Source: Takashimella koratensis | Taxonomy: Eukaryota; Basidiomycota; Tremellomycetes; Trichosporonales; Tetragoniomycetaceae | Assembly (NCBI GenBank): GCA_003116875.1 | Contig: BCKT01000002.1 | Coordinates: 62,001 to 126,000, forward strand | Direction: 5' to 3' | Length of the DNA stretch: 64,000 nucleotides | Shown here: positions 32,268 to 42,600 of the stretch, one piece after another | How the letters are laid out: each line of letters starts with the position of its first letter | How positions within the stretch are numbered: the first letter of the stretch is position 1 | Position numbers and translations under genes: made by a program | The notes under the pieces: model-generated | Told to the model about the DNA's origin: nothing | Databases searched by the model: none | What the model saw: only the letters and a program-made list of their open reading frames with translations

Positions 32268-35200
32268 TCACTCATCGTCCTCGTCCTCCTCGTCCTCATC
32301 TTCATCCTCATCCTCACTCACTTCAATCCCCTTGGCCTTCATCACCTTTTTATCCTTCTTCCTCTTTTGGCTCAACTCCTCCAATAAGACTAACAGATCC
32401 TCGTGCTCTTTCTCATTATCAGCTACTTTAGTTTTTTCATCCTCGAGTTCCTTTTCAAGTTTCTTGATCTTGTCCTTGAGCGCTTTCTTCCCTTCGCCCT
32501 CGGCAGGGGGAGGAGCCGACGTCGCCGCAGATTCGAGAGAGGTGACTTTGGCTTCGAGATCAGCCACTTGCTTGGCGAGTTTGTCGCGTTCGCTCGTAAG
32601 CGACTCGAGCGCGTCCGTGTGCGACTTGCTCGCAGACGCGATCGCCGCCTCGTGCTCGGTGCGAAGCTGGGTGAGCTCCTCTCCATGTTTCGCTCGGACA
32701 GCATCGAGCTCGGCGCCAGCAGACTGCGACGAAGTGGACAGAGATGCCAGCTGCTCCGAGAGCGAGTGGACTTCGCCCACAAGGTGGTCCTTCTACAAGG
32801 TCAGCGCTTTCAAATCCAGACTCACCTCCTTGGCATGGTCGATATGGATAGACGATAGCTTGGACTGGAGAGAAACGACCTCGTCCGTCTGCGCCTTGAG
32901 CTTTTGCCTCAGAGTCATGATCATCGCCGCTGTCTCTCCGTCGTCGCTTGTAGATGGCCCTCGGACCGCATCCGGATCCACCGCAATTGACCTTTGGATC
33001 GTGTCTGGGGTCAGCCCAGTCCTTTGATAGACTCACAATAATGGTTCTTCCAAAAATCGACAAACGCCCAGTCAAACCACAACTCGAGACCCTCGTCCTC
33101 CTCCTCGGCCGCGTGATCGACCACCCCAGCACTGGCAGTCGACGGTGCAAGGCCGGTCGCGTCTTCGCTCTCGGTATCGAACGCATCTGGTTGAACGGCT
33201 CGGAATCGAGGGTCCTCACGTAGCCTCGCCATACGGGAGACAAACTGGTCCGGACCGATCCGAGAGTGCAAGATGGGATGAAGGGTAGATCGGGTGATCT
33301 CTCCTGGCTCGCGGTTAAACTCGTAGCAGACACCGAGAAGGAACGCGCAGAGACCTTGCACGAGAGGGTCGATACCGGTAGGTTGCGTGATGGGACCGAT
33401 GAGCTAGGGTCAGCCAGGTCGTGACAGGTACTTACCACTTGGAGATTCGCACTCTCGCTTAAAAACTCCTTGACAGTTTTGGGACTGTCCCAGAGCCATG
33501 TGCACAACAAGACCAAGTACCCAACCATGACCCTTGTCCAATCGTCCACCTCGGAAGACACTGCAGCCGGTCCATCCTTTGCCGCACGGTTCACTGCCTC
33601 GGTCTGCTCTCTGCTGGCCATCATCAAGTTGCCCACGACAAGTTGGACAAGGGAGACCTTGTCGTCGTCGTCGCTGTCCCCACCACTTGCGGCGAACGTG
33701 ATCTCTCGCGCAATTTTCTTTGCATGTTCCGAGTTGCGGACGAGGTGAGCGAGGAGGAGGCACGCAAAGAGAGGGCGGTACGGGTCAAAGGTAGTGCCTG
33801 GTGCGGGGAAGTCGAGGAGGCCAGAGAAGATGAGTGAGCCCGCAGATTGAGGTTGCTCTGGGAACTCGGCGTTGGGGTTGTCGGCTGGCGGAGCGATCAT
33901 GGAGGAGAGGATACCTATCCGCGCGTCGTCATTCCCAGTCACGAATGCCTGATGTTAGCGATGCCTAGTGAGCAGCTCACCTCAAACATGTTGACACCTG
34001 CCGCGCGGCCTCGCAAACCACGGCCGCCAGCACTTGGGTCGCCGTGTATGACAGTGTCGATCAAAGCAACGACCGCTGGCCGTAATGGGAGTCGGATAAA
34101 CCCGCCGTTCGGGTGCTCGGCGTCCGCCTGAACCGCAGCGAGTGGCGCAAGAGTGAGGGTGGAGAGGAGCCCTTGGTTGGGGACTGATGACAACATGATG
34201 GGAGTGAGCGAGTTGAGTGCCTGGCATTTGAGGCCGTTGGGTGCGTTGGACGCGAGGGCGAGCTCGAGCAGGCATCGGGTCACGCCGCTGGTCGTCATGG
34301 CAGATTGGTTGGCGCCACCGGGTCCACCAATGAGCATGCGGATGAGACCGAGGACGAGGCCGGCGTTGAACAATTTTTGCTCGGGCCAGTACTGCAGTGC
34401 AAAGTCGTCGGGTGCGAGTTGGTCGGCGGCGATCGGGGACGGGAAGCCAAGAATGGGAGGGAGCGAAGGGATGAGGGCGAGCTCGCGGAAGTAGTTCTGC
34501 AGTCAGCTCAGCCTAACTAACGACCTACTTGGTTGGAAACGTTGAATCGAAGCAAGTTGCCCACGACGGTCAAAGCGTCCTGTACCACGATCCCGCCCTC
34601 CACTCCACCTTCTTGGTTAATAATTTCAAAGAGCTTTTCAAAGGCGCCGGAGAAAGCGACAATCTTTTGCAGGTCGGCGTTGCTTGCGAGGAGAGCGGGG
34701 AGCAGTAAGAGCGCCTCATTTCGAAGCATTTCGCCTGCCCCACCGCCCATGCTCGCGGCTGGGGCGGCACCGGGCGCAGTGGGCGCCGCAGCCGCTGGGT
34801 GAGGGGGAGGTGCTTTGGGGTCGAGAACGGAGAGCACGCCGTCAACGCCTGGAGGTGGGGCGGCCATGATGTAGGCTTGAGCGGCAGCGGGACGTGCAGT
34901 AAGGAGTTGAGAGAGGAATTGGAGCGCGTAGAAGCGAGGGTAGAAGGATGGCGAGGTGGATACGAGATTGAGAAGTGAGTGAACTGGTTGGGCCGTCTAC
35001 GCGTCAGTGAGGTCAAAGCGTGGAGCTTACCTCGAGGACCAGGTCGGTGAACTTGAGTCCAACGTCGTCTTTGACAGGCTGAATATTAGCGAGGGACACA
35101 AAGAAGCTTACCTTGTCGGCAGTCTCGCACAGCTGCATCAGCGTCTCGAGAACAGCTTTTGCAATGTCAATGTCGAATGGCGCGTCATGTTGCAACACTG

Positions 35201-35489
35201 CTAGCAGAGACGGCATTGCGTCGTTTCCGACTTCCTTTAACAATGTCAGCGAATCCCAGGTAGACAATTCATGTCAACCAATTCTACCCCTTCTACTCAC
35301 CGTCTTCCAGTCGCGACTAAGGCCCTTCAAACCGAGGACGGCGGTCCTTCGATCGTCCACCGCGGGACTTGTCTGGATCTTATCGACGAGTTTTTGGATG
35401 GTATCTGTCGCGGTCTGCGGGGCGGCTGCGAGCTCCCCACGGATGGCCGAGTAGGCCGACGTGAGGCGCTGGGAGAAGAGAGAGGCCAT
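32268..35489 (-). CDS. USO1: Vesicle tethering factor Uso1/p115
   Basis: Golgi tether that captures ER-derived COPII vesicles before SNARE fusion. Start MASLFSQRLTSAYSAIRGEL at 35489. The armadillo-like head includes TVKTIQKL-type text, VDDRRTAVLGLKGLSRDWK, EVGNDAMPSLLAVLQHDAPF, DIAKAVLETLMQLCETADK, LRNEALLLLPALLASNADLQ, VVQDALTVVGNLLRFNVSNQ, FNAGLVLGLIRMLIGGPGG, FDPYRPLFACLLLAHLVRNS and LCAFLLGVCYEFNREPGEIT. RRTAVLGLKGLSRD and LCAFLLGVCYEFNREPGE are strong Uso1 markers. Then a long coiled coil from about residue 650 (AMIMTLRQKLKAQTDEVVSL and following), and a highly acidic tail VSEDEDEDEDEEDEDDE, TGA. Acidic C-termini bind GM130-type partners in animals. About 950 residues, shorter coil than yeast Uso1 (about 1,790) and like p115 (about 960). 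About nine short introns. Confidence 0.93.
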
Positions 35490-36002
35490 GGCTGGATGGC
35501 TCGCGGGAGAGGGAGGTAGGATGGGATGGGATGGGGTGGATTGGGAGATGGAGATGCAAGGATGAAGGATGCCAGCTGCGCGTGTCCGTGTCTTTGCAGG
35601 ATTCCCACGTGGCAGGACAGGGACGGAAGCAAATTGACACGTAGGACACGGTGGCAGGCCGCCGATCACGACGTCAGCGGCAATGGTAGGCGGAAGACAC
35701 GGCGAGTCTTGGCACTGGACTGAGCGTGCCAAAGAAGAGAGGGGGGCAGGTGCCTAGCATGCAATATCAGGTCTAACTAACTACAGCATTGAGAGTGGTC
35801 AAGAACGACTGGCCGAGGAAAGGCATCGGATGCTGATACGCTGCCACATTCCGATTGCCACCTGACCTCCACCTGCTCCCGAGGTTGCCGGTGCGATGGG
35901 CCATTGCCGCCGATGCTCCACTACTACGAGTTACTACCTACCACCTAGACCACCAACACCTCGTACCATCCACTCTCTTCACCCAACACCAATCCTAACA
36001 AC
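35490..36002. promoter_or_regulatory. Divergent promoter between USO1 and MAPEG copy 2
   Basis: 513-bp head-to-head spacer containing GGATG-rich repeats near 35518-35545 and CACC-rich DNA before 36003. No TATA box found. Confidence 0.45.
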
Positions 36003-36901
36003 ATGTCCACCTCCTTTGCCGGTCTTCACACAGGTTCCAACCTCTCCTTCTACGCGATCCCCGTCGCGTGGGCCCTTGCGTGAGCTCCTCCTCCTCCTCC
36101 CCCCCCCCNNNNNNNNNNNNNNNNNNNNNNNNNNNNNNNNNNNNNNNNNNNNNNNNNNNNNNNNNNNNNNNNNNNNNNNNNNNNNNNNNNNNNNNNNNNN
36201 NNNNNNNNCCCCCCCCCCCTTCTGCAGAGCTCGTGCCATGCACGTGTTTGCTCACGACTACACGCAGCATGGCCCCGCACCTCTACGCGATCACGCTGTT
36301 CGACAAGGAGCGCGCTCCGGGCACCAAGGGCTTTGACTACTCGGTGGGTGACCTCGTCGATCTCTCGCTGATACCTAGATGCCCAAGAGGAGCATCAGGA
36401 ACGTCGAGAACGCCAAGCTCTCGCCCGAGGTCCAGGACAGGTACCTCCGTGCCGAGGGTGCTCAGGACAACGGGTTCATGTGAGTTGGTCTGGGTTGACA
36501 ATTGAGCTTGAGCTGATGGACTAGTAACCTCCCCCTCTTTGGTGAGCACAACTACGTACAAGGTGATTGACCTCGCGATTCTCAGCCGGTGCTATCGTGA
36601 GTTACTGAAATCTGATGCTCCCTCGAGTACTAGCTCCTCGTGCTAACCCAACTCAGGTTGCGGGTAACCTCGCGCGCCTCCCGACTCGTACCCTCAACAT
36701 CGCCGCGGGCCTCTACCTCGGCTCAAGGGTCATCTACAACGTCCTCTACATCGAGGGTACCAACAGTGAGTCTCCCGCTGGAGCCCAAACTGACATACAG
36801 ACGCGCTCGGTATGGCGCGCACCGTCACGTGGCTCGTCGGAGTGATCACTAGCCTTACCCTCTACGTCCAGGCGGGCACCAAGTTCCACCACGCTCTTTG
36901 A
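36003..36901 (+). CDS. MAPEG-family membrane protein (copy 2)
   Basis: Paralogue of the minus-strand MAPEG gene. Start MSTSFAGLHTGSNLSFYAIP, then VAWALA joined across a gap-containing intron to MAPHLYAITLFDKERAPGTK. Next exons: GFDYSMPKRSIRNVENAKLS, PEVQDRYLRAEGAQDNGFIN, LPLFGAAIVAGNLARLPTRT, LNIAAGLYLGSRVIYNVLYI, then ARTVTWLVGVITSLTLYV and AGTKFHHAL, TGA (36899-36901). The R.LRAEGAQ.NGF..L.LF pattern and the SRV.Y...Y helix are typical of fungal MAPEG proteins. About 160 residues, four predicted helices. The first intron contains 100 N, so a missed micro-exon there is possible, but the frame closes without one. Likely ER or outer mitochondrial membrane by family. Confidence 0.85.
36109..36208. 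other. Assembly gap (100 N) flanked by poly-C
   Basis: Gap inside intron 1 of MAPEG copy 2, with C runs on both sides. The round length of 100 suggests a placeholder. Confidence 0.95.
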
Positions 36902-37464
36902 GTAAGCGAAGCGCTTGAACACTTGATACGGAGAGAGAGTATCTGTCGCAAAACCAGAGTGATCTTGTAAGGTAGCCGCTAGCGTCGGCAGGTCGTGATG
37001 ATGCAATGTTTGTCTAGTTGACCGCAGCCCAACAAAGAGGTGGACGTGATGTGTCAAACTGGGATGGAACACGTTGTAAGAGCCAACGACACTCCCAGGA
37101 AGGCATGGGCCCAAAGGAGAAAATGTGCAGCCGACTTGCCATGAAACAACGGCATCGCTCTTTTGATCTCAATGCTAGTTTGTTCACTCAGCTTTAGCCG
37201 CAGCATGAAACGAGCCGGCCAGTAAATGGAGGGTGGCAGATGGGACAGCGCCAAAGACAGGCGTCTGCTGAGACACTGAAGGCAAACCAATTCCGCCGGT
37301 TTCATGATTGGTTCACAAGGAGGACAGCGGTCTCGAGGATGGACATCCTATACATAGCGTGTCGTCAAGGCAAGACTGCTTGCAGCCATCTTCACCTTTC
37401 CAACCTCTAACGGCATACCGAATAATCAGTCTCGAACCACCTACACAACCTACAAGACCTCACG
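36902..37464. other. Intergenic region before the two-ORF island
   Basis: No gene recognised. The 3' UTR of MAPEG copy 2 lies on the left and a putative promoter of the next ORF on the right. Confidence 0.4.
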
Positions 37465-37815
37465 ATGAGCACTCAAGACACCTCGACCGCCCAAACGTCG
37501 ACTGCCGCTCACAATGCGACCACGAACATCTATATCCTCTCGCGTGCCAATGAGACCAATAAGCCCGACTTACACTGCATGTGGGAGGGGGGTATCGGTG
37601 TTGCAGAGCCCTCGGGTTACACCCTAGAGGAAGTCGAGCAAGAAGTTCGAGAATATCTTGAAACGCTCACCAACGACGACTTGAAGACTGACTTTGCGGT
37701 GAGGATAAAGGTGTTAGGAAAAGCTGAGACACTTCGCCAATTACACTTTGACCAGTCTGAGATCATTTATGCGTCCGATAAGAACGCGCATAGCTACTTT
37801 GGGAAGCGGAGATAA
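37465..37815 (+). CDS. Hypothetical 116-residue intronless protein
   Basis: Single uninterrupted frame from the ATG at 37465 to the TAA at 37813-37815. The N-terminus is Ser/Thr-rich (MSTQDTSTAQTSTAAHNATT), then NIYILSRANETNKPDLHCMW and EGGIGVAEPSGYTLEEVEQE, an acidic-basic helical middle (VREYLETLTNDDLKTDF), RIKVLGKAETLRQLHFDQSE and the end HSYFGKRR. No signal peptide, membrane segment or known domain. It lacks introns, unlike nearly all neighbours. The same frame stays open for 45 more codons after the stop and includes a 54-bp repeat, so the present stop may be recent. I do not recognise a function. Confidence 0.5.
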   Translation: MSTQDTSTAQTSTAAHNATTNIYILSRANETNKPDLHCMWEGGIGVAEPSGYTLEEVEQEVREYLETLTNDDLKTDFAVRIKVLGKAETLRQLHFDQSEIIYASDKNAHSYFGKRR

Positions 37816-37836
37816 GTACTCGTTTGGTATTTTGCC

Positions 37837-37944
37837 GCCAAGCGGATCACGAAGCGCGACTTGGACTCGGTGTATGGGAGCAAAGAGTCCGCCAAGCGGA
37901 CCACGAAGCGCGACTTGGACCTGGTGTATGGGAGCAACGAGTAC
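37837..37944 (+). repeat. 54-bp tandem duplication (2 copies)
   Basis: Copy 1 37837-37890 and copy 2 37891-37944 differ at five positions. The unit begins GCCAAGCGG and contains CGACTTGGAC and TGTATGGGAGC. As 54 is a multiple of three, the frame of the upstream ORF is kept through both copies to a TAG at 37951. Confidence 0.9.
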
Positions 37945-38366
37945 AATCATTAGTTTGAGGGATGAATGCCTTTCTCTGAACTCTGTACTTCATGAGAACA
38001 AGGCGAATCACCGCGGGGAATCACCGCGGTCATGGCGAATCGCATATCGACTAGGGAAAAGTCTTTCCCAGCGAAGCTGCTCTTTTCGAGCATACAGTTT
38101 GTAGCGCCGCAAGCTGGATGACTCGCTGTATGGGTGTGAGTCCACGCCTAGCGACGGAGTGAAACCGGGGCGATAGTATCAAAAGAGTGAAAGTGTTTGA
38201 TGCCCCGACAAAGGGCGGATCGGTGATCAAACGACAAGGGCCCCATTGAGAGCACATGACAAAGGATACGGTGAGTTGATTTGCGGACCCAATGTAATTA
38301 ATTACCCCCACTCCCCCTCTCTCTCCCCTCCACCGCTGTTCATTCATCAAGCACTCGACTGTCTCT

Positions 38367-38372
38367 CTATAA
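38367..38372 (+). promoter_or_regulatory. Possible TATA-like element before the 38401 ORF
   Basis: CTATAA about 30 bp before the ATG at 38401, after a CT-rich tract. The short distance makes the assignment weak. Confidence 0.25.
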
Positions 38373-38400
38373 CCAACACGACAGCACCACAACACCGAAC

Positions 38401-38916
38401 ATGACCGCAAACGAAACTTCGATCCCAAGCATCCAAATCACAGCGTTCGAAGACAAGACTAGCGCAATCTGCGTGTACGTACACTATAGCAACTTTCTGA
38501 ACAAAGTCCTTGTCGAATCATGGTGGAACGATACACCCGATCCCGTCACTTCATCTGGCAGCCTCCTCCCATTTTCAAACAACATTAGCACTAAAATCAT
38601 CGAAAACCTCTCTGTCGAGTCCCAGAAGGAAAACAACAAGTTGTGCAGTGAGGTGACAAGCATCGCAACCGATCTTGGGAAGGAGGACTATCCAACCTCT
38701 GAAATATTAGTGGCTGATCCGATTGAAGCTGAGAAGTGGTTCTACCCTCATATTGTATCTACGACGTCACCACAGAATGCGGATATCTGGACGAAGGCGG
38801 TTCATTTTGAGCCGCACACTTCTGTTGGCACAAACCGAGACTGGAGAGGCGCGCTAGGCATAGAGCCCGTGCCACCCGGCTCGTTCTTACTTGTGCGTGA
38901 TTGCTTTGCTATCTGA
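38401..38916 (+). CDS. Hypothetical 171-residue protein, possibly with a second exon to 39181
   Basis: Frame from ATG 38401 to the TGA ending at 38916. It begins MTANETSIPSIQITAFEDKT, SAICVYVHYSNFLNKVLVES and WWNDTPDPVT, then SEILVADPIEAEKWFYPHIV and FEPHTSVGTNRDWRGALGIE. The alternating strands with WW and VYVHY patches look like beta-propeller or lectin-type blades, but this is only an impression. A 55-nt intron (38897-38951, donor GTGATT, acceptor TTTCAG) would replace the last residues with a second exon running to a TGA at 39181 and yield about 241 residues; donor strength is poor, so I give the unspliced form. No known domain. Confidence 0.5.
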   Translation: MTANETSIPSIQITAFEDKTSAICVYVHYSNFLNKVLVESWWNDTPDPVTSSGSLLPFSNNISTKIIENLSVESQKENNKLCSEVTSIATDLGKEDYPTSEILVADPIEAEKWFYPHIVSTTSPQNADIWTKAVHFEPHTSVGTNRDWRGALGIEPVPPGSFLLVRDCFAI

Positions 38917-39181
38917 ATGGGCTGTGATCATCCCCTCTACGACGATTTCAGTACCTCCTTCTCTGCCCGTTGCCCAACATGCATCAGCGGAAGCACAGAA
39001 CTGTTTGGGGGAGCTCTGCTACAAAAACTCCAAGTTCCAGTTGGACGACGCTGCGGTCATCTTGAAAGGAGAAAGGTTCAATTGCAAAAACCGTCGCACG
39101 CTCCTTTGTCGGGACCGATCGGAAGTACTTCGGTCAGAATCAGCAAACATCCCCTTTTCCAGAACAGCTACAGCCGCTTGA

Positions 39182-39601
39182 CATTACAGAGACTCCAAAA
39201 CCCCGAAACATCCACCTCCTCTCCCTATAGACTACCCCTTATCACTGCACGTCCATAGTAGATAGCGTTTCAAGTGGTCGAAAGAACAGTCTGACGTTCA
39301 GAGTTCCAATCAATACTTTCAGTCCAAGGCAGGGGACCAAACCACGGGCAAAAGACACCGCGTGCAGGCAACGTCGATCAACCGTCCACTCCCGGATTCT
39401 CATCCATAGTCCTGTGCTGAGTTGCAGTACAACGTCATGACATCTGTGTTTTCAATCCAGAGACTACGACTATTCAAGATCCAAACCCAAACTCTTCTCG
39501 GTAAACCACCCTACTTCCTGATCCTCTGTTTATCTGTTTATCTTTATGCACTACCATTTTGCTGAATCTCTGTATCCCACACTAAACCATTTAATCACTG
39601 A
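39182..39601. other. Intergenic region downstream of the ORF island
   Basis: 420 bp between the possible end of the 38401 gene and the convergent myosin stop; nothing recognisable. Confidence 0.4.
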
Positions 39602-42600
39602 TCACTCTGGAGGACGAGCACCACCTGCTCGTCTAGCGAGCATTGTGGCTAGATCCATTTGGCCTGCAGGTGCCGAGGGCGCAGCGATTGAGCCTGATTT
39701 CGGTGCGGACGCTGCGGCCGCCGGTCGAGCCGCAGAAGGCACTGGTGGTCTCCCTCCTGGGGTGGGCCGTGGGCCTCCTGGAGCTGGGGGCACTGCGCGG
39801 GCAGCTCCACCGCCTGGCGCTGGCGGGGCAGGTGGGGCGGGCGGTGCTGGAGGCGCCGCTGGGGCGGAAGGGACCATGGGTTTGGTTCCAAGTGACGGCT
39901 TGGCCGGGATCGCAGGCTTGGGCTTGGGCTTGGGGGCTGGAGGTGGGCCCTTGTTCCCAATTACCGAGGCGGGGCGGGACGAAGCGGGCGAGGAGCCGTT
40001 GGAGGCGGTGGCGCTCGCAGCGGCGTTCTTGGCCGCCCACGAGGTAGGTCCCGCAGCACCGTTGGCACGGCCGTTGATCGCGGACGCGATGGCCGAAGCG
40101 GCACTCGCAACGGGGGCTGCCGGGGTGGCGACAGCTGCCGGCGGAGCAGGCTGTGGTCGACGGGCGACAGGCGGGGGAGGTGGGGCAGCGGCTTGCTCAA
40201 TGAGCTTGAGGCTGGAATGATGTCAGCTAGAATTCGGTCGCGAGAGGTGCTTAGTCACTCACTAGTTTGACGGGGCCCATCCTTCCGATCCATTCTTGAC
40301 AACCATCCACCAGCCTACGATGGTCAGTGCGTACTTTAAAGCTTACCTCAGCCTGTATTAGAACTCACCATTGTCGTCCTTTTCCTTGACCTCGACCTCT
40401 TCGCCCTTGGTGAGGTTCATCTCGCCCTCTTGACCAGCGAAAGCGTACAGCACGCGGTACATCTCCTTTTTCGGGCCTGCGGCGGGTGGCGGGGGCGGTG
40501 GAGGCGGCGCAGTACGGCCGGGTATGCTGGGCGCTGCTCGACTTGCGCCAGCAGCGACTCCGGCGGAGGCAACGGGGGCCTTGGGGACTGCAGATGGGAC
40601 CGAGGCGAGAGCTGCCGGAGCCGAAGGCTTCATCGCTCCAGGCAAAGTCCGGGCGGTTGGTCGGTTCTCCGATCGGCCAGCCATACCAGCTGGAGCCGCT
40701 TTCGCCGCCTTGGGAGCCTTGGGCTTTCGCGGCGGCATAGGCGAGGACACTTTTATCAGCAAAGCCGTCATCATGAGACTCACCGCTATTGGGCGATTCT
40801 CCAGCACCGACGGAGATGGTGTGACTCTTGTACACGCCATCTCCGATGATCGAGGGGTCTTTCTGCGCTTTGATCTGTGCTCGCTTGTCCTTTTTCTTGG
40901 CATAGTCGATTCTGGCGTCAGGTGGTTACGGTAGTGAGACTCACGAAGGACCAATATTGACGGACATGTTGGCTCCGGTCAAAGTGAGGATAACACAGAC
41001 CATCTCCGTCTTAAAGACGCAAGTGAAGATGGGGTCACCCTCCTCGCACGGGTTGACGTTGAGCGCCTAATGTCAGTGATGCTTTGTCCTCATACTTACA
41101 ACAAAGTCATCGCGGAGGTTAGTCAGCGAGATCGCGCGAATCGTGACGAGCGGGATCTTGCGTTCGAGTGTCGTCGAAACTCGCCCATCTTTCGCCGTAG
41201 AGACGATAAAGTATACCGCTTTATCGGACTGCCATTAGCGTGATCACAAGTCGACTCACAATAACTAGGAACCGCGGGCTGAGTTTACTCGACCGACCAA
41301 GCTTGGAGACGAGCAGTTCCGCACGGCAACTAAAGTGGACCTCCTCGACCGCTGTTGTTAGCGAGAACAATACACAACTCACCCGACAGACCCGCGGCGT
41401 TGCGAAGCAGCTCGCCCTGGGGACTCCTGCCTCCAACATCAAGGTAATCACCCATAAACTTGCGCATCCCGAGCAGACTAAATCGCCGCCTCTCTTTCCG
41501 ACCAGCATACACTTGGTGACCATAGTCTCGCTTGCGAGCGTAGACGAGGTTCTCCTTTTGGCCCTTCCAGAAGCGTTGAATCTTGGTCGCAGCCTCGTGC
41601 TTGCGTCGGACATAAGCTCGCCACGCACGCTGGATCCTGCTCGCCATGGTGTGCCAGTACCTATCACGTTCACCCTCGAGGTAGAAGAGCTATTGTCAGC
41701 TTCGCCAAGGAGTGAACCCACAGTCTCGGGGGTCTTGATAAACGCCTTGGTCACACCCATCTGCCATTCGTCCTTGGAGATCTTGGCATCCCGAAGAATC
41801 TGCTCACATCCCGATCGGTCGTCTCCTTGCCAAATGTAGTCTCCCGCATAGGATGTCGCCGGGGAGAGGAGATAGAACCTGACGTCAGCGTTGCCGCTTA
41901 TTAGACTTGCCTTTGGATCATCTTCTGGAACTCTGCACGGTAAGCGAAACCGGCACGACGGACACGAATGTTCTCTTGCAGACCGAGGTACTTGATCTGG
42001 TGTAGAATCGCTTTATCATCGTATTCTGTTGGCGATCGGTTCTGATTAGGCTTGATCGTTCGAATGTAATGCGGCTGGCATTGCATCAAGTTTGCGACGA
42101 GGTCGTTGGCGGATTGCTATGGTCAGCTTCATCAATGAACCAACCCACCCTAATCTTATCGCCAGCCGTCGGGGGGCGTTTCTTCGAGTCGTGGTCGACC
42201 TTGTCCGGGAAGAGCGTCTTCAAGAACGGATCTTTGCTACCCTCGATCAAATCGAGGATATCCTTGCTTAGCTGGTCCTTGTTCTTGTCCGTCATTCCAG
42301 CAACAGTGTACAACACATCTCCAGCGTAGTGTTTGATCAAGAACTTGGATCCGCGGGATTCAAAGTTGGGGTTGGCCGAGAGCATTCCTGATCGCTGGAC
42401 GAAGGAGTTATCGGCGGCGGCAGGGTCGGCATGGGCGGTTGCCGTAGCGTCGTTGAGTGTCGCAAAGATACCCGCAGGTCGCTTGCCTTCAATCAAGTCA
42501 CACACGACGGCGTTGTCGAAGACTGGAGTCAGCGAGCTCACATTCGTTGCCTACATTTAATCGGGGTCCACTTGATCTGTTCCCTGACGTATTCCTCTTG

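Noticed and set aside
37837..37944. Two direct repeats considered as a CRISPR-like array
   Set aside because: Adjacent copies without spacers in a eukaryotic genome; it is a simple tandem duplication.
38891..39258. ORFs of 96 and 113 residues overlapping the 38401 gene
   Set aside because: One may be its second exon; the other has no start context or support.
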